Shown in pieces: positions 45,466 to 54,625 of a DNA stretch of 64,000 nucleotides. The stretch's first letter is position 1. Each line of letters starts with the position of its first letter. The position numbers and the translations under genes were made by a program. The notes beneath the pieces were generated by a model. The model had not been told where the DNA came from, ran no database searches, and was given only the letters and a program-made list of their open reading frames with translations. This stretch comes from Brevundimonas sp. SL130 (GTDB lineage: Bacteria; Pseudomonadota; Alphaproteobacteria; Caulobacterales; Caulobacteraceae): the NCBI RefSeq assembly GCF_026625805.1, contig NZ_CP113064.1, positions 2,582,657 through 2,646,656 on the forward strand, in the 5' to 3' direction.

Positions 45466-46703
45466 GGCGCGACCGGCCTGCGCCAGGCCAGGGCCGCGAC
45501 CAGACAGATCAGGAAGACGAACCCCGCCCCCTGGGCCAGGTCCTCGCTCAACATCATCGTCAGCAGATAGACCGACAGGGGCGTAAAGACGTCCAGTCGC
45601 GCGACCGACCACAGGTGCAGCACAAGCGCCGCGATCGCCGCCAAAACCCCCACCGTCCGCCCCATGAACAGATAGCCGTTGTGGCTGACCGTCAGGGCCC
45701 GAAACGTCCCCAGTTCGTCCGCCGTCGACCAGCCGACGCCCAGCGGCCGCTCCGCAACGAAGTCGAGGGTGCGGGTCCAGGTGTCGATCCGCCCGCGCAG
45801 GTTCTCGGCCATCTGCTCCTTGTCCAGCCGAGCCGCGAACCGGCTGACATCCACCTCGACCCGCGTCACCTGGATCGCAGCCAGACCCCCGGCCAACAGA
45901 CAGACGGCCAGCAACAGGCCCAGCGGACTGCCTGCCTCACGCCACCGCCGTCCCACCGCCACCCGCGCGATCCAGGCCGCCCCCGCCGCGATCAGTCCGC
46001 CCCGTGACAAGGTGCAGAGGAAACCCACCGCCGCCACGCCCGCCGCAGACAGCGCCACCGTCCGCCGCGACCACTGCCGGCTCAGCACCTCTAAGGCGGC
46101 GGGGACGGCCAGACCGATCATCCCCATGGCGGCGTTCGGATGCTCGGCCACCGTCGTGATCCGCACCCGCGCCACGACCGAGGTATAGGCCGCGCGCGGC
46201 GACGCCAGCCCCACGGCCTGAAGCCCGTCCCGCCCGAACAGGGACAACAGCCCATAGGTGGCCAGATGACAGACCGCCCCCGCCAGAACGGCGGCGAAGA
46301 ACAGCCGCCGCCGCTCCGCATCCTCGACGATCAGGGCCCCCACCGCCGGCGCGACCAGCGCCGCCGCCAGCCAGCGGAACCAGAAGGCGGCGTCCGAGAC
46401 GTTCAACGTCTGCCCGATACTGGACACTTGGATCAGCATCGTCGCCAGCAAGACGAAGGCCGCCACCGGCCCCGCCGCCCGCGCCGCCGGCCCCATCCGT
46501 CCCCATTGCAAAGCAATCAGCGGCAGCGCCGCCGCCAGGGCCAGATCGCCCAGGCGCGGCGCACTAACCCAGCCGGGCACCAGAAACACCGGCAGCGCCA
46601 CCCCCACGCCCAGCAGCACCAGCGCCCAGGCCTCATAGGCCGCCCGAACGTCGGACAGACGCACGCCCCGCCACGGCGCAGCCCGCACGATCAGGACGCG
46701 CAA
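45462..46703 (-). CDS. O-antigen polymerase/ligase-like membrane protein
   Basis: A 413-residue protein with about eleven membrane helices and a long periplasmic loop (about 280-345) holding RVEVDVSRFAARLDKEQMAE and the Wzy_C-type ending ERPLGVGWSTADEL...SHNGYLFMG (split here; about 315-355). It should be a Wzy polymerase or a related ligase. The start is uncertain: TTG at 46703 overlaps the upstream GT2 end, GTG at 46688 follows directly after its stop, and an ATG at 46772 would overlap by 82 bases. Confidence 0.78.
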   Translation of the reverse strand: MRVLIVRAAPWRGVRLSDVRAAYEAWALVLLGVGVALPVFLVPGWVSAPRLGDLALAAALPLIALQWGRMGPAARAAGPVAAFVLLATMLIQVSSIGQTLNVSDAAFWFRWLAAALVAPAVGALIVEDAERRRLFFAAVLAGAVCHLATYGLLSLFGRDGLQAVGLASPRAAYTSVVARVRITTVAEHPNAAMGMIGLAVPAALEVLSRQWSRRTVALSAAGVAAVGFLCTLSRGGLIAAGAAWIARVAVGRRWREAGSPLGLLLAVCLLAGGLAAIQVTRVEVDVSRFAARLDKEQMAENLRGRIDTWTRTLDFVAERPLGVGWSTADELGTFRALTVSHNGYLFMGRTVGVLAAIAALVLHLWSVARLDVFTPLSVYLLTMMLSEDLAQGAGFVFLICLVAALAWRRPVAP

Positions 46704-47611
46704 TATTCGATCTGCGGAGCGAACCGCACCCCGTCCAGAACCCCGGCGACCAGCACCCCCGCCTTGCGCCACTGCCCTTTCGCCGCCAGCCGCAGCGCGA
46801 TCCGCCCCCGCGAGGCCGCATAGCGCAGGACCGAACCCGCGCCCTCATGGCGGCGCTTGGCCAGAATGACATTGCGCGTCAGCAGCCGGTGCAACCGCTC
46901 GCGCCGTGGATCGGTCTCGGTCTCCAGGCTCAGCCCGCCCGGCGCGGCCCGCACATGCTCGACCCGGCTGGCCCCGACCAGAAACCCGGACCGCTCGGCC
47001 GATAGCCGCAGCGTATATTCGGTGTCGTCGCCCCAGATGAACATGGGCGCCAGCGGCAGGCCATATCTCTGCACCGCCGCCCGTGGCACCAACAGAGACA
47101 CGAAGGTCGCCTGCCGCACCGGCGCAATCCCCCGCTCCAGCCGCTCGCCCCAGGCCGCATATCCCAGGGCGTTGGTCCGTCGATCGATCTCGGCTGTATT
47201 GGTCAGCAGCCCCTCGGGCGTCCGCACCGTCGAACACAGGAAGGCCGGCTCCACTCCCTCGCTCGTCAGCTCGGCCTCGGCCTGCAACAGCCGCTCCAAC
47301 GCATCGGACGCCGGCAGGACGTCGTCGTCCATCAGCCACAGCCGCGTCGCCCCGACCTCCATGGCCGCCCGTATCCCGGCGTTGAAGCCGCCCGCCCCGC
47401 CCGTATTGACCGACAGTCTCAGCCGATCGACCCGACCCGCCCACGCCTGATCCAGCCATTCCGCCGTCCCGTCGTCGCTGGCGTTGTCGACCACCAGGAT
47501 GCGGTCGCAAGGCCGAGTCTGGGCGGCCAGATGGTTCAGGCATTGCTCCAGCAGTTCTCGCCGGTTCCAGGTCACCACCACCGCCCAGACTCTGAAAGAA
47601 ACCCCGCTCAC
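46691..47611 (-). CDS. Glycosyltransferase family 2 (possible galactofuranosyltransferase)
   Basis: A 306-residue GT-A transferase: AVVVTWNRRELLEQCLNHL, DNASDDGTAEWL, the metal site LWLMDDDVLP and acceptor region WGDDTEYTLR. The W-x-D-D-x-E/Y motif and adjacency to UDP-galactopyranose mutase (GTGA overlap) recall GlfT-type enzymes that use UDP-galactofuranose; this is inference. The start is GTG at 47611. Confidence 0.83.
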   Translation of the reverse strand: MSGVSFRVWAVVVTWNRRELLEQCLNHLAAQTRPCDRILVVDNASDDGTAEWLDQAWAGRVDRLRLSVNTGGAGGFNAGIRAAMEVGATRLWLMDDDVLPASDALERLLQAEAELTSEGVEPAFLCSTVRTPEGLLTNTAEIDRRTNALGYAAWGERLERGIAPVRQATFVSLLVPRAAVQRYGLPLAPMFIWGDDTEYTLRLSAERSGFLVGASRVEHVRAAPGGLSLETETDPRRERLHRLLTRNVILAKRRHEGAGSVLRYAASRGRIALRLAAKGQWRKAGVLVAGVLDGVRFAPQIEYCAS

Positions 47612-48756
47612 GCCGCCGCCTTCAGGATCGCCGGCGCCAGCGCCTTCTCGACCAGGCTCAGCCCCCGCCCCACCGCCTGGTCCATATTGTAGTAGCGATA
47701 GTCGGCCAGCCGCCCGGCGAACCAGACCCGCCCCTCGAGCGCCCGCGCCATGGCCCGGTACAGATCCGCCAGCGCCTGCGACGCCTCGGTCGGGATCGGA
47801 TAGAAGGGCTCGGTCCGCCCCGGCTCATGCGGGATCGGATATTCGGTTAGCAGACAGGTCGTCTCGCCCCGCTCTCCGGTCAGATGGCGGAAATCGGTGA
47901 CGCGGGTGAAGTCGAACTCGTTCGGATAATTGACTGTCCCGACCGGCAGCCCGTCCTCCGCCCCCACAATCTGCCGCTCGAACCTCAGGCTCCGATACGG
48001 CAGCGCCCCGGCCACCTGCCCGAAGTAGTCGTCCAGCGCCCCGCAATAGACCATCCGGTCGAACCGCCCCGGCTCGATCTCGGCCAGATCCGTATTCAGA
48101 GACAGATGGATGTTCGGGTGATCCAGCATCCGCTGGAACAGGGCCGCATAGCCGTCGCGCGGCATCGCCTGATAGCGGTCGGTGAAATACCGGTCGTCAC
48201 GGCTGACCGCCACCGGCACCCGGGCCGTGACGGACGGGTCCAGCGCCTCGGGCTCCATGCCCCACTGTTTGCGACTGTACGCGGCGAAGACCTTGTCGAA
48301 GACATAGTCGCCCAAGAACCGCAGATCCGCATCCTCTCCGGCCTGCCTCAGATCCGCGATGGTCGGCCGCGCGCCGAAGCCGAAGGCGGCGATCAACCGC
48401 TCCGACAGTCGCTCCGCCATCCCCGCCGGAAACAGCATCCGCATGGAATCCAGATTGAACGGGATCGGGACCAGCTGCCCGTCCACATGCCCCCGCACCC
48501 GATGGAAATAGGGCCGCCAGTCGGTGAACTGGCCCAGATGGTCGAAGATGCGCCGGCTGTTGGTGTGGAAGATGTGCGGGCCATAGGGGTGGACCGTCCG
48601 CCCGCTCTCGTCGCGCCGGTCATGGGCGTTGCCGCCGACGTGGTCGCGCCGGTCGATGACCAGCACGCGCTGATCCAGCCCCCGCGCCAACCGCTCGGCC
48701 ACTGTCGCGCCAGTAAACCCAGCGCCGACGATCAGCCAGTCATACCGCCGGGACAT
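47608..48756 (-). CDS. glf: UDP-galactopyranose mutase
   Basis: A 382-residue flavoenzyme: FAD site WLIVGAGFTGATVAERLA, RRDHVGGNAHD, and the mutase-specific YGPHIFHTN, DYVFDKVFAAYSRKQWG, TDRYQAMPRDGYAALF and RYYNMDQAVGRGL. The catalytic arginines and the histidine of GPHIFHT are present. It turns UDP-galactopyranose into UDP-galactofuranose. It overlaps the flippase gene by 17 bases and the GT2 gene by four. It is the clearest clue that the glycan made here has galactofuranose. Confidence 0.95.
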   Translation of the reverse strand: MSRRYDWLIVGAGFTGATVAERLARGLDQRVLVIDRRDHVGGNAHDRRDESGRTVHPYGPHIFHTNSRRIFDHLGQFTDWRPYFHRVRGHVDGQLVPIPFNLDSMRMLFPAGMAERLSERLIAAFGFGARPTIADLRQAGEDADLRFLGDYVFDKVFAAYSRKQWGMEPEALDPSVTARVPVAVSRDDRYFTDRYQAMPRDGYAALFQRMLDHPNIHLSLNTDLAEIEPGRFDRMVYCGALDDYFGQVAGALPYRSLRFERQIVGAEDGLPVGTVNYPNEFDFTRVTDFRHLTGERGETTCLLTEYPIPHEPGRTEPFYPIPTEASQALADLYRAMARALEGRVWFAGRLADYRYYNMDQAVGRGLSLVEKALAPAILKAAA

Positions 48757-50050
48757 GTCGCCCCCTTGTGAACAGGAAACGCCAGTGCGGCCGCAGGCAA
48801 GCCAGGCTGGCCAGCACCACCACCGCCTCCCCGGTCAGCCGCGCCCCGGCCATGCCCAGTGCACCCCCGCCCGGCGCCAGCGCCACCGCCGGCGCCAGGG
48901 TGGCGACACAGCCCAACCCGACCATCAGCGCGAACCGCCCATCCATCCGCAGGGCCGTCATCAGTTGCAGCCCCAGCACCTGGCTGGCCGCCACCAGAGG
49001 CAGGACGAAGACCAGCGTCCTCAACACCCCCGCCGCGTCCCCAAACCCTTCCCCGACCAGCATCCGCACCAGCAGCGGCGCCGCCAGCCACAGTCCCGCC
49101 GCCACGCCCAGAAACAGCCCCGGCGTCACCATCAGGCTCCACCGCGCGGTGCGGAATGCGGTCGGCGCATCCTCGGCCAGCAGACCGGCGATCCTCGGCC
49201 CCACCAATCCCACCAGCGGCCGCATCAACGAACTCGCCGCCGCCACCACCTTGTCCGCCACGGCGTAGATCGCCGCCTGAGCCGGCCCCGCCAGGGCCGC
49301 CACGACAAATCCCCCCGCCCCCGTATAGGCGACGACCGCCGCTCGACTGGCGAACAGGGCGCCGCCCTCGACCAGTCCGCGTCGGACAAACCCCCGCTCC
49401 GGCCACTTCAGCTGAACCCGGCGCAGCATCATCGCCGCCCCAAGGCCGACGCCCAGCCACAGCCCCGCCGCTTGCACGGCCAGAGCGCCCGCCGCGCCCA
49501 GTCCGGGGGACAGCATCACCACGACCGCCGCCGCCAGCGTCCCTGCGACTTCGGCCAGGGCTGCGGGCGCCGGGTCGCGCAGGCCTTGAAACACCCAGAC
49601 CAGGCTCGCCCCCTGCCCGACGCCCAGGGCGATCCCCGCCCCGACCACCGCCCAGGCGCCGGCCAGCACCGGATTGATCCAGCCCAGCAAAAGTCCCAGA
49701 ATCGCGGCGGGCAGGACCAGCACCGCCCGCAGCGCCAGCATCCGTCCAATGATCGACCCCGCCGCCTGTCGCGCCGCCGCGATGTCGCGCGGCCCCGACA
49801 GCGACGCGCCATAGTCCACGACCACCGCCGTCATGGCCGCCAGGGACACGGCGGCCACATAGAGGCCGAACCCCTCGACCCCGAACCGTCGCGTCAGCAC
49901 CGGATAGAGCAGCAGGGGCGCCAGGAACCGCAGCCCGTGGGCGCCATAGACCAGCCCGGCGTCGATCACGCCCCTGGCCGACAACAATGGCCGCCCGCCC
50001 CCGTCCAACCTCGCCCCCGCGACAGCAACCTGAACGGGCAGTTCATACAC
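48740..50050 (-). CDS. Oligosaccharide flippase (Wzx-like, MATE/PST superfamily)
   Basis: A membrane protein of up to 436 residues with about 12 helices. FLAPLLLYPVLTRRFGVEGFGLY is the usual start of polysaccharide flippases, and VWVFQGLRDPAPAALAEVAG is the middle repeat. The start is uncertain: GTG at 50050 is used, but TTG or GTG codons 20-30 residues later, just before ARGVIDAGLVYG, are also credible. It should flip lipid-linked units across the inner membrane for the Wzy-like polymerase two genes on. Confidence 0.82.
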   Translation of the reverse strand: MYELPVQVAVAGARLDGGGRPLLSARGVIDAGLVYGAHGLRFLAPLLLYPVLTRRFGVEGFGLYVAAVSLAAMTAVVVDYGASLSGPRDIAAARQAAGSIIGRMLALRAVLVLPAAILGLLLGWINPVLAGAWAVVGAGIALGVGQGASLVWVFQGLRDPAPAALAEVAGTLAAAVVVMLSPGLGAAGALAVQAAGLWLGVGLGAAMMLRRVQLKWPERGFVRRGLVEGGALFASRAAVVAYTGAGGFVVAALAGPAQAAIYAVADKVVAAASSLMRPLVGLVGPRIAGLLAEDAPTAFRTARWSLMVTPGLFLGVAAGLWLAAPLLVRMLVGEGFGDAAGVLRTLVFVLPLVAASQVLGLQLMTALRMDGRFALMVGLGCVATLAPAVALAPGGGALGMAGARLTGEAVVVLASLACLRPHWRFLFTRGRHVPAV

Positions 50051-50080
50051 GTCAAATACAGAACGGCAAGCCGTCGGGCT

Positions 50081-50539
50081 TCAGGTCTTTTCGTCCTGGC
50101 GCCCGTCGAACCGCGTCGCCTGCAAGCCGCGCCAGGTCTCGTGCAGCCCCTCCACCGGCAGGTTCGCGCCCAGCAGATCCAGCTGCTCCACCCACACGGT
50201 CGCCAGCCGATCAACTGTTGACTGACTCCAGCTCGGCGGCTGCTGACGCGCCCAGTTCTGCACCGACCCCGCATTGAAGATCATCAGGAAGGCGCAGGCC
50301 ACGAACAGGGTCTGGCTGGTCCACCGCCGCGCCCGCGACGCCTCGCCCTCTTCGTCCAGAGCGGGCGCCGGGGGAAAGGCGAACCGACCCAGGGCGACCA
50401 GGGTGTTCTCTCGCGTGGGCAGGTCGTGGGCGTCCGCCGTATCGATCCAGTCGCTGGGCGGATCCAACGGCGGGAACGGCGACACCGGCGGGTGCGCCTG
50501 CGTCGGGAAGGGATCGACCGGGTCCTTGGGATCGCTCAT
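50081..50539 (-). CDS. Small single-pass membrane protein in O-acylation cluster
   Basis: A 152-residue protein with no recognised domain. A proline-rich cytoplasmic N-terminus (about 1-70, many P-x-P) is followed by one membrane helix (TLFVACAFLMIFNAGSVQNW, about 75-94) and a periplasmic tail (about 95-152) with WSQSTVDRLATVWVEQLDLL. It lies 15 bases after the MBOAT gene and before the flippase. It may help the acyltransferase or SGNH proteins assemble; this is only inference from position. Confidence 0.7.
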   Translation of the reverse strand: MSDPKDPVDPFPTQAHPPVSPFPPLDPPSDWIDTADAHDLPTRENTLVALGRFAFPPAPALDEEGEASRARRWTSQTLFVACAFLMIFNAGSVQNWARQQPPSWSQSTVDRLATVWVEQLDLLGANLPVEGLHETWRGLQATRFDGRQDEKT

Positions 50540-50554
50540 CGTCGGATCAACGCC

Positions 50555-51958
50555 TCAGAACTGGAAATAGATGAAGGGCGCCACGCCCTCGGGCCGCATC
50601 GCCTCGACCAGCAATATGGCCACCCCGATCAGCACCCCCAAGGTCGGCGACGGCGCGGTCTTCAACCGCTCGGCCAGCCCCTCCACCGCGCGCGGCGGCA
50701 GCCCATGCATCGCCAGCCCGCCGACGATCAACACCAGCACGAAGGGCGTCACCAGGCTGAACGCCTCGAACCGCCCCAGCCCGGCCAGCATCTGCATGGC
50801 CAGATCGAAGGTCTCGGCCCGGAACAGGATCCACCCCAGGCAGACGACGTGGAAGGTGATCAGAACCCCCAGCCAGGTCGGGATGACCTTGCGATCCTTA
50901 ACCACCGCGCGACCGAGGCGCTCGACCACCTGCGCCCCGCCGTGCAGCGCGCCCCAGGCCACGAAGGTCCAGGCCGCCCCGTGCCACAGCCCGCCCAACA
51001 GCATGGTGATCATCACATTGAGGCACGACGACCACAGACCTTTGCGTCCCCCGCCCAGCGGCACATACAGATAGTCGCGCAGCCAGCTGGACAGGCTGAT
51101 ATGCCACCGCCGCCAGAAGGCCTGCATCGAGGCCGCCCGGTACGGCTGGTCGAAATTGCGCGGGAAGGAATAGCCCAGCAGGGCCGCGATCCCGATGGCC
51201 ATGTCCGAATAGGCCGAGAAGTCGCAATAGATCTGAACCGCATAGGCATAGACCGCCGCCGCTATGTCGACCGCCCCATAGGCCGACGGATCGAAGAAGA
51301 CCGGATCGACCAGCCGCGTCGCCAGCTCGGACGCGATCACCGTCTTCTTGAACACGCCCCAGACGATCAGCAGCAGCCCATGGGTCGCCATCTCGCGCGT
51401 CAGCCGGGGCGCCCGCGTGAACTGCGGCAACAGGTCCGACGCCCGTACGATGGGCCCCGCCACCAGGTGCGGGAAGAAGCTCATCAGCAGCATGACGTCC
51501 AGCAGACTGTCCGCCGGCGCCGTCTTGCCGCGATAGACGTCGACCACATAGCTGATGCCCTGGAAGGTGAAGAAGCTGATCCCCACCGGCAGCACCACCT
51601 GCAACAGCGGCAGGTCACGTTCCCAGCCAAATTGCCCCAGAAGATCAACGGCCTGTTCGACGAAGAAGCCGTAATACTTGAAGAAGCCCAGGATCACCAG
51701 ATTGACCGCAACCCCCAGGCCGACCCACAGTTTGCGCCGCTTCTCCTGATCGCTGCGCACGATCAGAGCCGCCACGCCCCAGTTCAACACGGCCGAAGCG
51801 ATCAGCAGGCCCACGAACCGCCAGTCCCACTGGGCGTAGAAGAACCAGCTGGCCAGCAGCAGGAACAGTTTGCGCCGCCCGTTCTCGCGATCCAGGCTCC
51901 AGCTGACCAGATAAACGAACAGGAAGAAGACCGCGAAGGCCAGGGTCGGAAACAGCAT
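50555..51958 (-). CDS. MBOAT family O-acyltransferase (AlgI-like)
   Basis: A 467-residue protein with about ten membrane helices: FKYYGFFVEQ, LPVGISFFTFQGISYVVDVYRG, FFPHLVAGPIVRASDLLPQF, NFDQPYRAASMQAFWRRWHISL and the catalytic histidine in GGLWHGAAWTFVAWG. It is of the AlgI/PatA/DltB type and should carry acyl (usually acetyl) groups across the membrane for transfer to a polysaccharide by SGNH partners. ATG shares a base with the SGNH stop upstream (TGATG). Confidence 0.93.
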   Translation of the reverse strand: MLFPTLAFAVFFLFVYLVSWSLDRENGRRKLFLLLASWFFYAQWDWRFVGLLIASAVLNWGVAALIVRSDQEKRRKLWVGLGVAVNLVILGFFKYYGFFVEQAVDLLGQFGWERDLPLLQVVLPVGISFFTFQGISYVVDVYRGKTAPADSLLDVMLLMSFFPHLVAGPIVRASDLLPQFTRAPRLTREMATHGLLLIVWGVFKKTVIASELATRLVDPVFFDPSAYGAVDIAAAVYAYAVQIYCDFSAYSDMAIGIAALLGYSFPRNFDQPYRAASMQAFWRRWHISLSSWLRDYLYVPLGGGRKGLWSSCLNVMITMLLGGLWHGAAWTFVAWGALHGGAQVVERLGRAVVKDRKVIPTWLGVLITFHVVCLGWILFRAETFDLAMQMLAGLGRFEAFSLVTPFVLVLIVGGLAMHGLPPRAVEGLAERLKTAPSPTLGVLIGVAILLVEAMRPEGVAPFIYFQF

Positions 51959-53214
51959 CAGTTCGCCTCCCCCTTGGCCGCCGTCCAGCGGTCATAGGCC
52001 CGCATCAGATCGTCGCTCAACACCCCGCCGATCCACTCCGCCCCTATGGAGGTGAAATGCACCCGATCGGGCCGCATATAGGGCTCTGGCATGGTCGCCA
52101 GCCGCTCCGCCGAACAGTCGCCCCCCATCCGTCCGTACCAGTCCCAGAAGGCGACGCCCGTCTCGCCCGCGACCCGCCGCTGCACATCCCGCACCACCGC
52201 CAGCGACGCCGGGGCCGCCCGCGATCCGTCCGCCCCGCATCCGCCCGCCATGCCTGACTTCAGCCCCTCCGGCGCCGCCAGGATCAGCAGCGACGCCTCC
52301 GGCGCCAGCCGCCGCAGCCGCTCGATCTGCCCCCGCAGCAGGCCAGCGTAGGCCTCGGGCTCGACCCCTTCAAATCCATCATTGACGCCAAAGGCCAGAA
52401 TGATCAGCGACGGCCGCCACGCCTCCAGCTCCACAGCCACCACGGCCTGATCCCGCGCCGCCAGATCCCGCAACTTCGCCCCGACCACGCCCAGGCTGGA
52501 CATGACCACGCCGGGCCCGCTCCGCTCAATCCAGACATCGTGCAGGGCCACGCTCCCCGTCGGACGCAGCGTCACCGTCTGCGTCGGCGCCGCCAGCCGC
52601 CAGGTGCGGCATAGAGGCTTCGCCTCCATAGCGTGGAAGTCCGGTTCGACCGTCTCTTCCGGCGTCGTCACCCTGATCCGTCCCGCCTGCGGTCCGCCGT
52701 CCCCGCACAGACCGACGACGTCAAAGGCCGCGCCCGGCTCCGCGGTCAGGGTCAGAACGGCGCCCGGCCCCACATCCGACCGCGCCCCGCTCAACCCCGC
52801 CCGCAGGGTCGCCGCCCCGTCCGGCGCGGTCAGGGGCGCGACCGCGATCGGCCAGTCGCGGGCCGTCACCTCAACCTGCATCGGCCCATAGCCGGCATAG
52901 GGCACGCCCGGCGGCAGCACCCCGCGCCCGCCGGCCCCGAACCGGGCCTGCAACCGCGCCCGCAGAGCGCCGGTGATCCGGTCCCCCGCCGTATGGCTGT
53001 CGCCGATTTGCAGGATGTGGACAGGCCGGTCTCGCTCTCCCGCCTCGGTCGCCGCCAAGGCCTCGAACACCCCCTCCAGCGCCTCGACGCCGCAGATGCC
53101 CTCGGGACAGACCGAAGCCCCCGCCGCCGGCGCGGGCATGGGCACATACGGCACCTCGGTCCCGCTCTGCATCCCCAGCATCAGCAACGCCGCCCCCACA
53201 GCCCCCAAGCTCAT
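51958..53214 (-). CDS. SGNH/GDSL-fold periplasmic acyltransferase or esterase
   Basis: A 418-residue protein with an N-terminal hydrophobic segment (signal or anchor), the SGNH blocks ILQIGDSHTAGDR (nucleophile Ser), FGVNDGFEG (Asn) and DRVHFTSIGAEWIGG (catalytic Asp-x-x-His), and an inserted beta-domain (about 130-235). With AlgI-like MBOAT proteins such enzymes work as O-acetyltransferases (AlgJ/AlgX/PatB type). The MBOAT gene overlaps its stop. Confidence 0.85.
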   Translation of the reverse strand: MSLGAVGAALLMLGMQSGTEVPYVPMPAPAAGASVCPEGICGVEALEGVFEALAATEAGERDRPVHILQIGDSHTAGDRITGALRARLQARFGAGGRGVLPPGVPYAGYGPMQVEVTARDWPIAVAPLTAPDGAATLRAGLSGARSDVGPGAVLTLTAEPGAAFDVVGLCGDGGPQAGRIRVTTPEETVEPDFHAMEAKPLCRTWRLAAPTQTVTLRPTGSVALHDVWIERSGPGVVMSSLGVVGAKLRDLAARDQAVVAVELEAWRPSLIILAFGVNDGFEGVEPEAYAGLLRGQIERLRRLAPEASLLILAAPEGLKSGMAGGCGADGSRAAPASLAVVRDVQRRVAGETGVAFWDWYGRMGGDCSAERLATMPEPYMRPDRVHFTSIGAEWIGGVLSDDLMRAYDRWTAAKGEAN

Positions 53215-53216
53215 GG

Positions 53217-54101
53217 TCAGCCGGTCGTCTGCGGTTGAGCCGCCGCAACATCCAGGCTCGCGTCGCGCTTCAGCCGCTCCGCCACCGGCGCGCCCATTCG
53301 GCGATAGCCGGCCATGGTCATATGGATCCCGTCATTGGCCCGCATCAGCTGCGGCCGCCCGCTGGCGCCGGGCAGATAGGCCGCATAGTCGCCCGCCGCA
53401 TCGGCGGTGACGTCGGTCGTCTCGATCAGGGGCACGCCCAGGGCCGCCATCCGCTCGCGCACCACGGCGTTGATGATCGCCATCTTGGCGTCGAACCCGG
53501 CCCGTTTCATCTTCGGCAGTCCGACCCAATAGACGGCCACGCCCCTGGACCGCATCAGGGCGACCAGATCGTCGATCCGCTTCCCATAGGCCGCCTTCCA
53601 GCCGGGCGTGCCGAAATCATGGATCACCCCGTCCAGACTGATGCCCTGGGCGTCATTGGTCCCGAACATCACCACGGCCGCATCCACGCGATTCTCGCTC
53701 AGTTGCCGCGCTGTCTTGGCCTGGATGTCCACATAGTCGTAGCGGGTCAGGCCGGTGGAGACCGCGCTGAACTGGGTCACCGTGACCCCCTGTTTGCCGT
53801 TCAGGTCGCGATACAGGGCGGCCCACAGGCCGTCCGCCATCGAATCGCCGAACACCCCGATCCTCAAGGCCCCGCTGGCCGCGCGCGCCTTCAGCGGGGT
53901 CACGCTCGCCTTCGCGACCGGGGGGGGCGCCGGGCTCTCCACCGGGGCGCCAGCCGTAGGCGGACTGGCCGAGGCATTGGCCGAACCGCCCAGCATCAGG
54001 GTCGGGTGACGCAGCCATTCCCGCCCGTCGGGCGTCAGCATCAGGCCGATCACGACCCCGACGACCAGGGCCGCCGTCAATCCGTTGATGCCTGCGCGCA
54101 A
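53217..54101 (-). CDS. SGNH-fold protein with N-terminal membrane anchor (DUF459-like)
   Basis: A 294-residue protein: one helix (GLTAALVVGVVIGLMLTP), a proline/alanine-rich linker (about 40-75), then an SGNH domain with RIGVFGDSMADGLW (Ser), MFGTNDAQG (Asn) and DGIHMTMAGYRRMG (Asp-x-x-His). The start is a TTG at 54101. It is the first gene of the nine-gene reverse operon and the second SGNH protein in it, so acyl transfer and acyl removal or relay may be split between the two. Confidence 0.82.
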   Translation of the reverse strand: MRAGINGLTAALVVGVVIGLMLTPDGREWLRHPTLMLGGSANASASPPTAGAPVESPAPPPVAKASVTPLKARAASGALRIGVFGDSMADGLWAALYRDLNGKQGVTVTQFSAVSTGLTRYDYVDIQAKTARQLSENRVDAAVVMFGTNDAQGISLDGVIHDFGTPGWKAAYGKRIDDLVALMRSRGVAVYWVGLPKMKRAGFDAKMAIINAVVRERMAALGVPLIETTDVTADAAGDYAAYLPGASGRPQLMRANDGIHMTMAGYRRMGAPVAERLKRDASLDVAAAQPQTTG

Positions 54102-54201
54102 GACCGCCCCCGTCGAAAACAGGGTTAGCTATAGCTTAACGACCCCGGCCTGCGCCATGCCGGTCCCGTGTCAGGCGAAAGACAAGCCGACGACAGCAGG
54201 G

Positions 54202-54615
54202 TCAGCCGAAACGCCCCTCGGCCCAGCGCGCTGCGAAATAGCCGCCGGTCGCCGAAACCATGGTCAGGACCGTCCCCCAGATCAGGTCGATCACCGTCAG
54301 CTTGGTCTGCCAGATCGCCAGGGTCGCCTGATTGGTCAGGTCATAGGTGGCGTAGGCGACGAAGCCCAGCACGGCCCCATTAAGCGCCGCCCGTGTCCAG
54401 CCTCCATCCTTCAAGGCCGGGGCGATGGCCAGGAAGACCGTCCCGGCGATGGAGATCAGATAGAACAGAACCGCCGCCCTCATGTCCGGTTTATCCGCCA
54501 GGATGGGACCCAGCACCGGCTTGTACAGCCGGTCGGTCATGGTGGTCAGCCAGACGGCGTCGATCACCGCGAAGGTGATTCCGGCGCCCAGATAGGCGAA
54601 GACATATTTGATCAC
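54202..54615 (-). CDS. DUF2177 family membrane protein
   Basis: A 137-residue protein with four helices: FAYLGAGITFAVIDAVWL with the conserved D-x-x-W-L, AAVLFYLISIAGTVFLAI, AVLGFVAYATYDLTNQATL and LIWGTVLTMVSATGGYFAA. DUF2177 proteins often lie beside Cfa-like methyltransferases, as here (ten-base gap). The start is GTG at 54615 with GAGGAG upstream. Function is unknown. Confidence 0.88.
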   Translation of the reverse strand: MIKYVFAYLGAGITFAVIDAVWLTTMTDRLYKPVLGPILADKPDMRAAVLFYLISIAGTVFLAIAPALKDGGWTRAALNGAVLGFVAYATYDLTNQATLAIWQTKLTVIDLIWGTVLTMVSATGGYFAARWAEGRFG

Positions 54616-54625
54616 GACAAACTCC

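Noticed and set aside
48755-52000. Long forward frames opposite the flippase and MBOAT genes (48755-50221 and 50426-51997)
   Set aside because: Their products are Pro/Arg/Gln/His-rich without domains, while the reverse strand has well-defined membrane proteins with family motifs.
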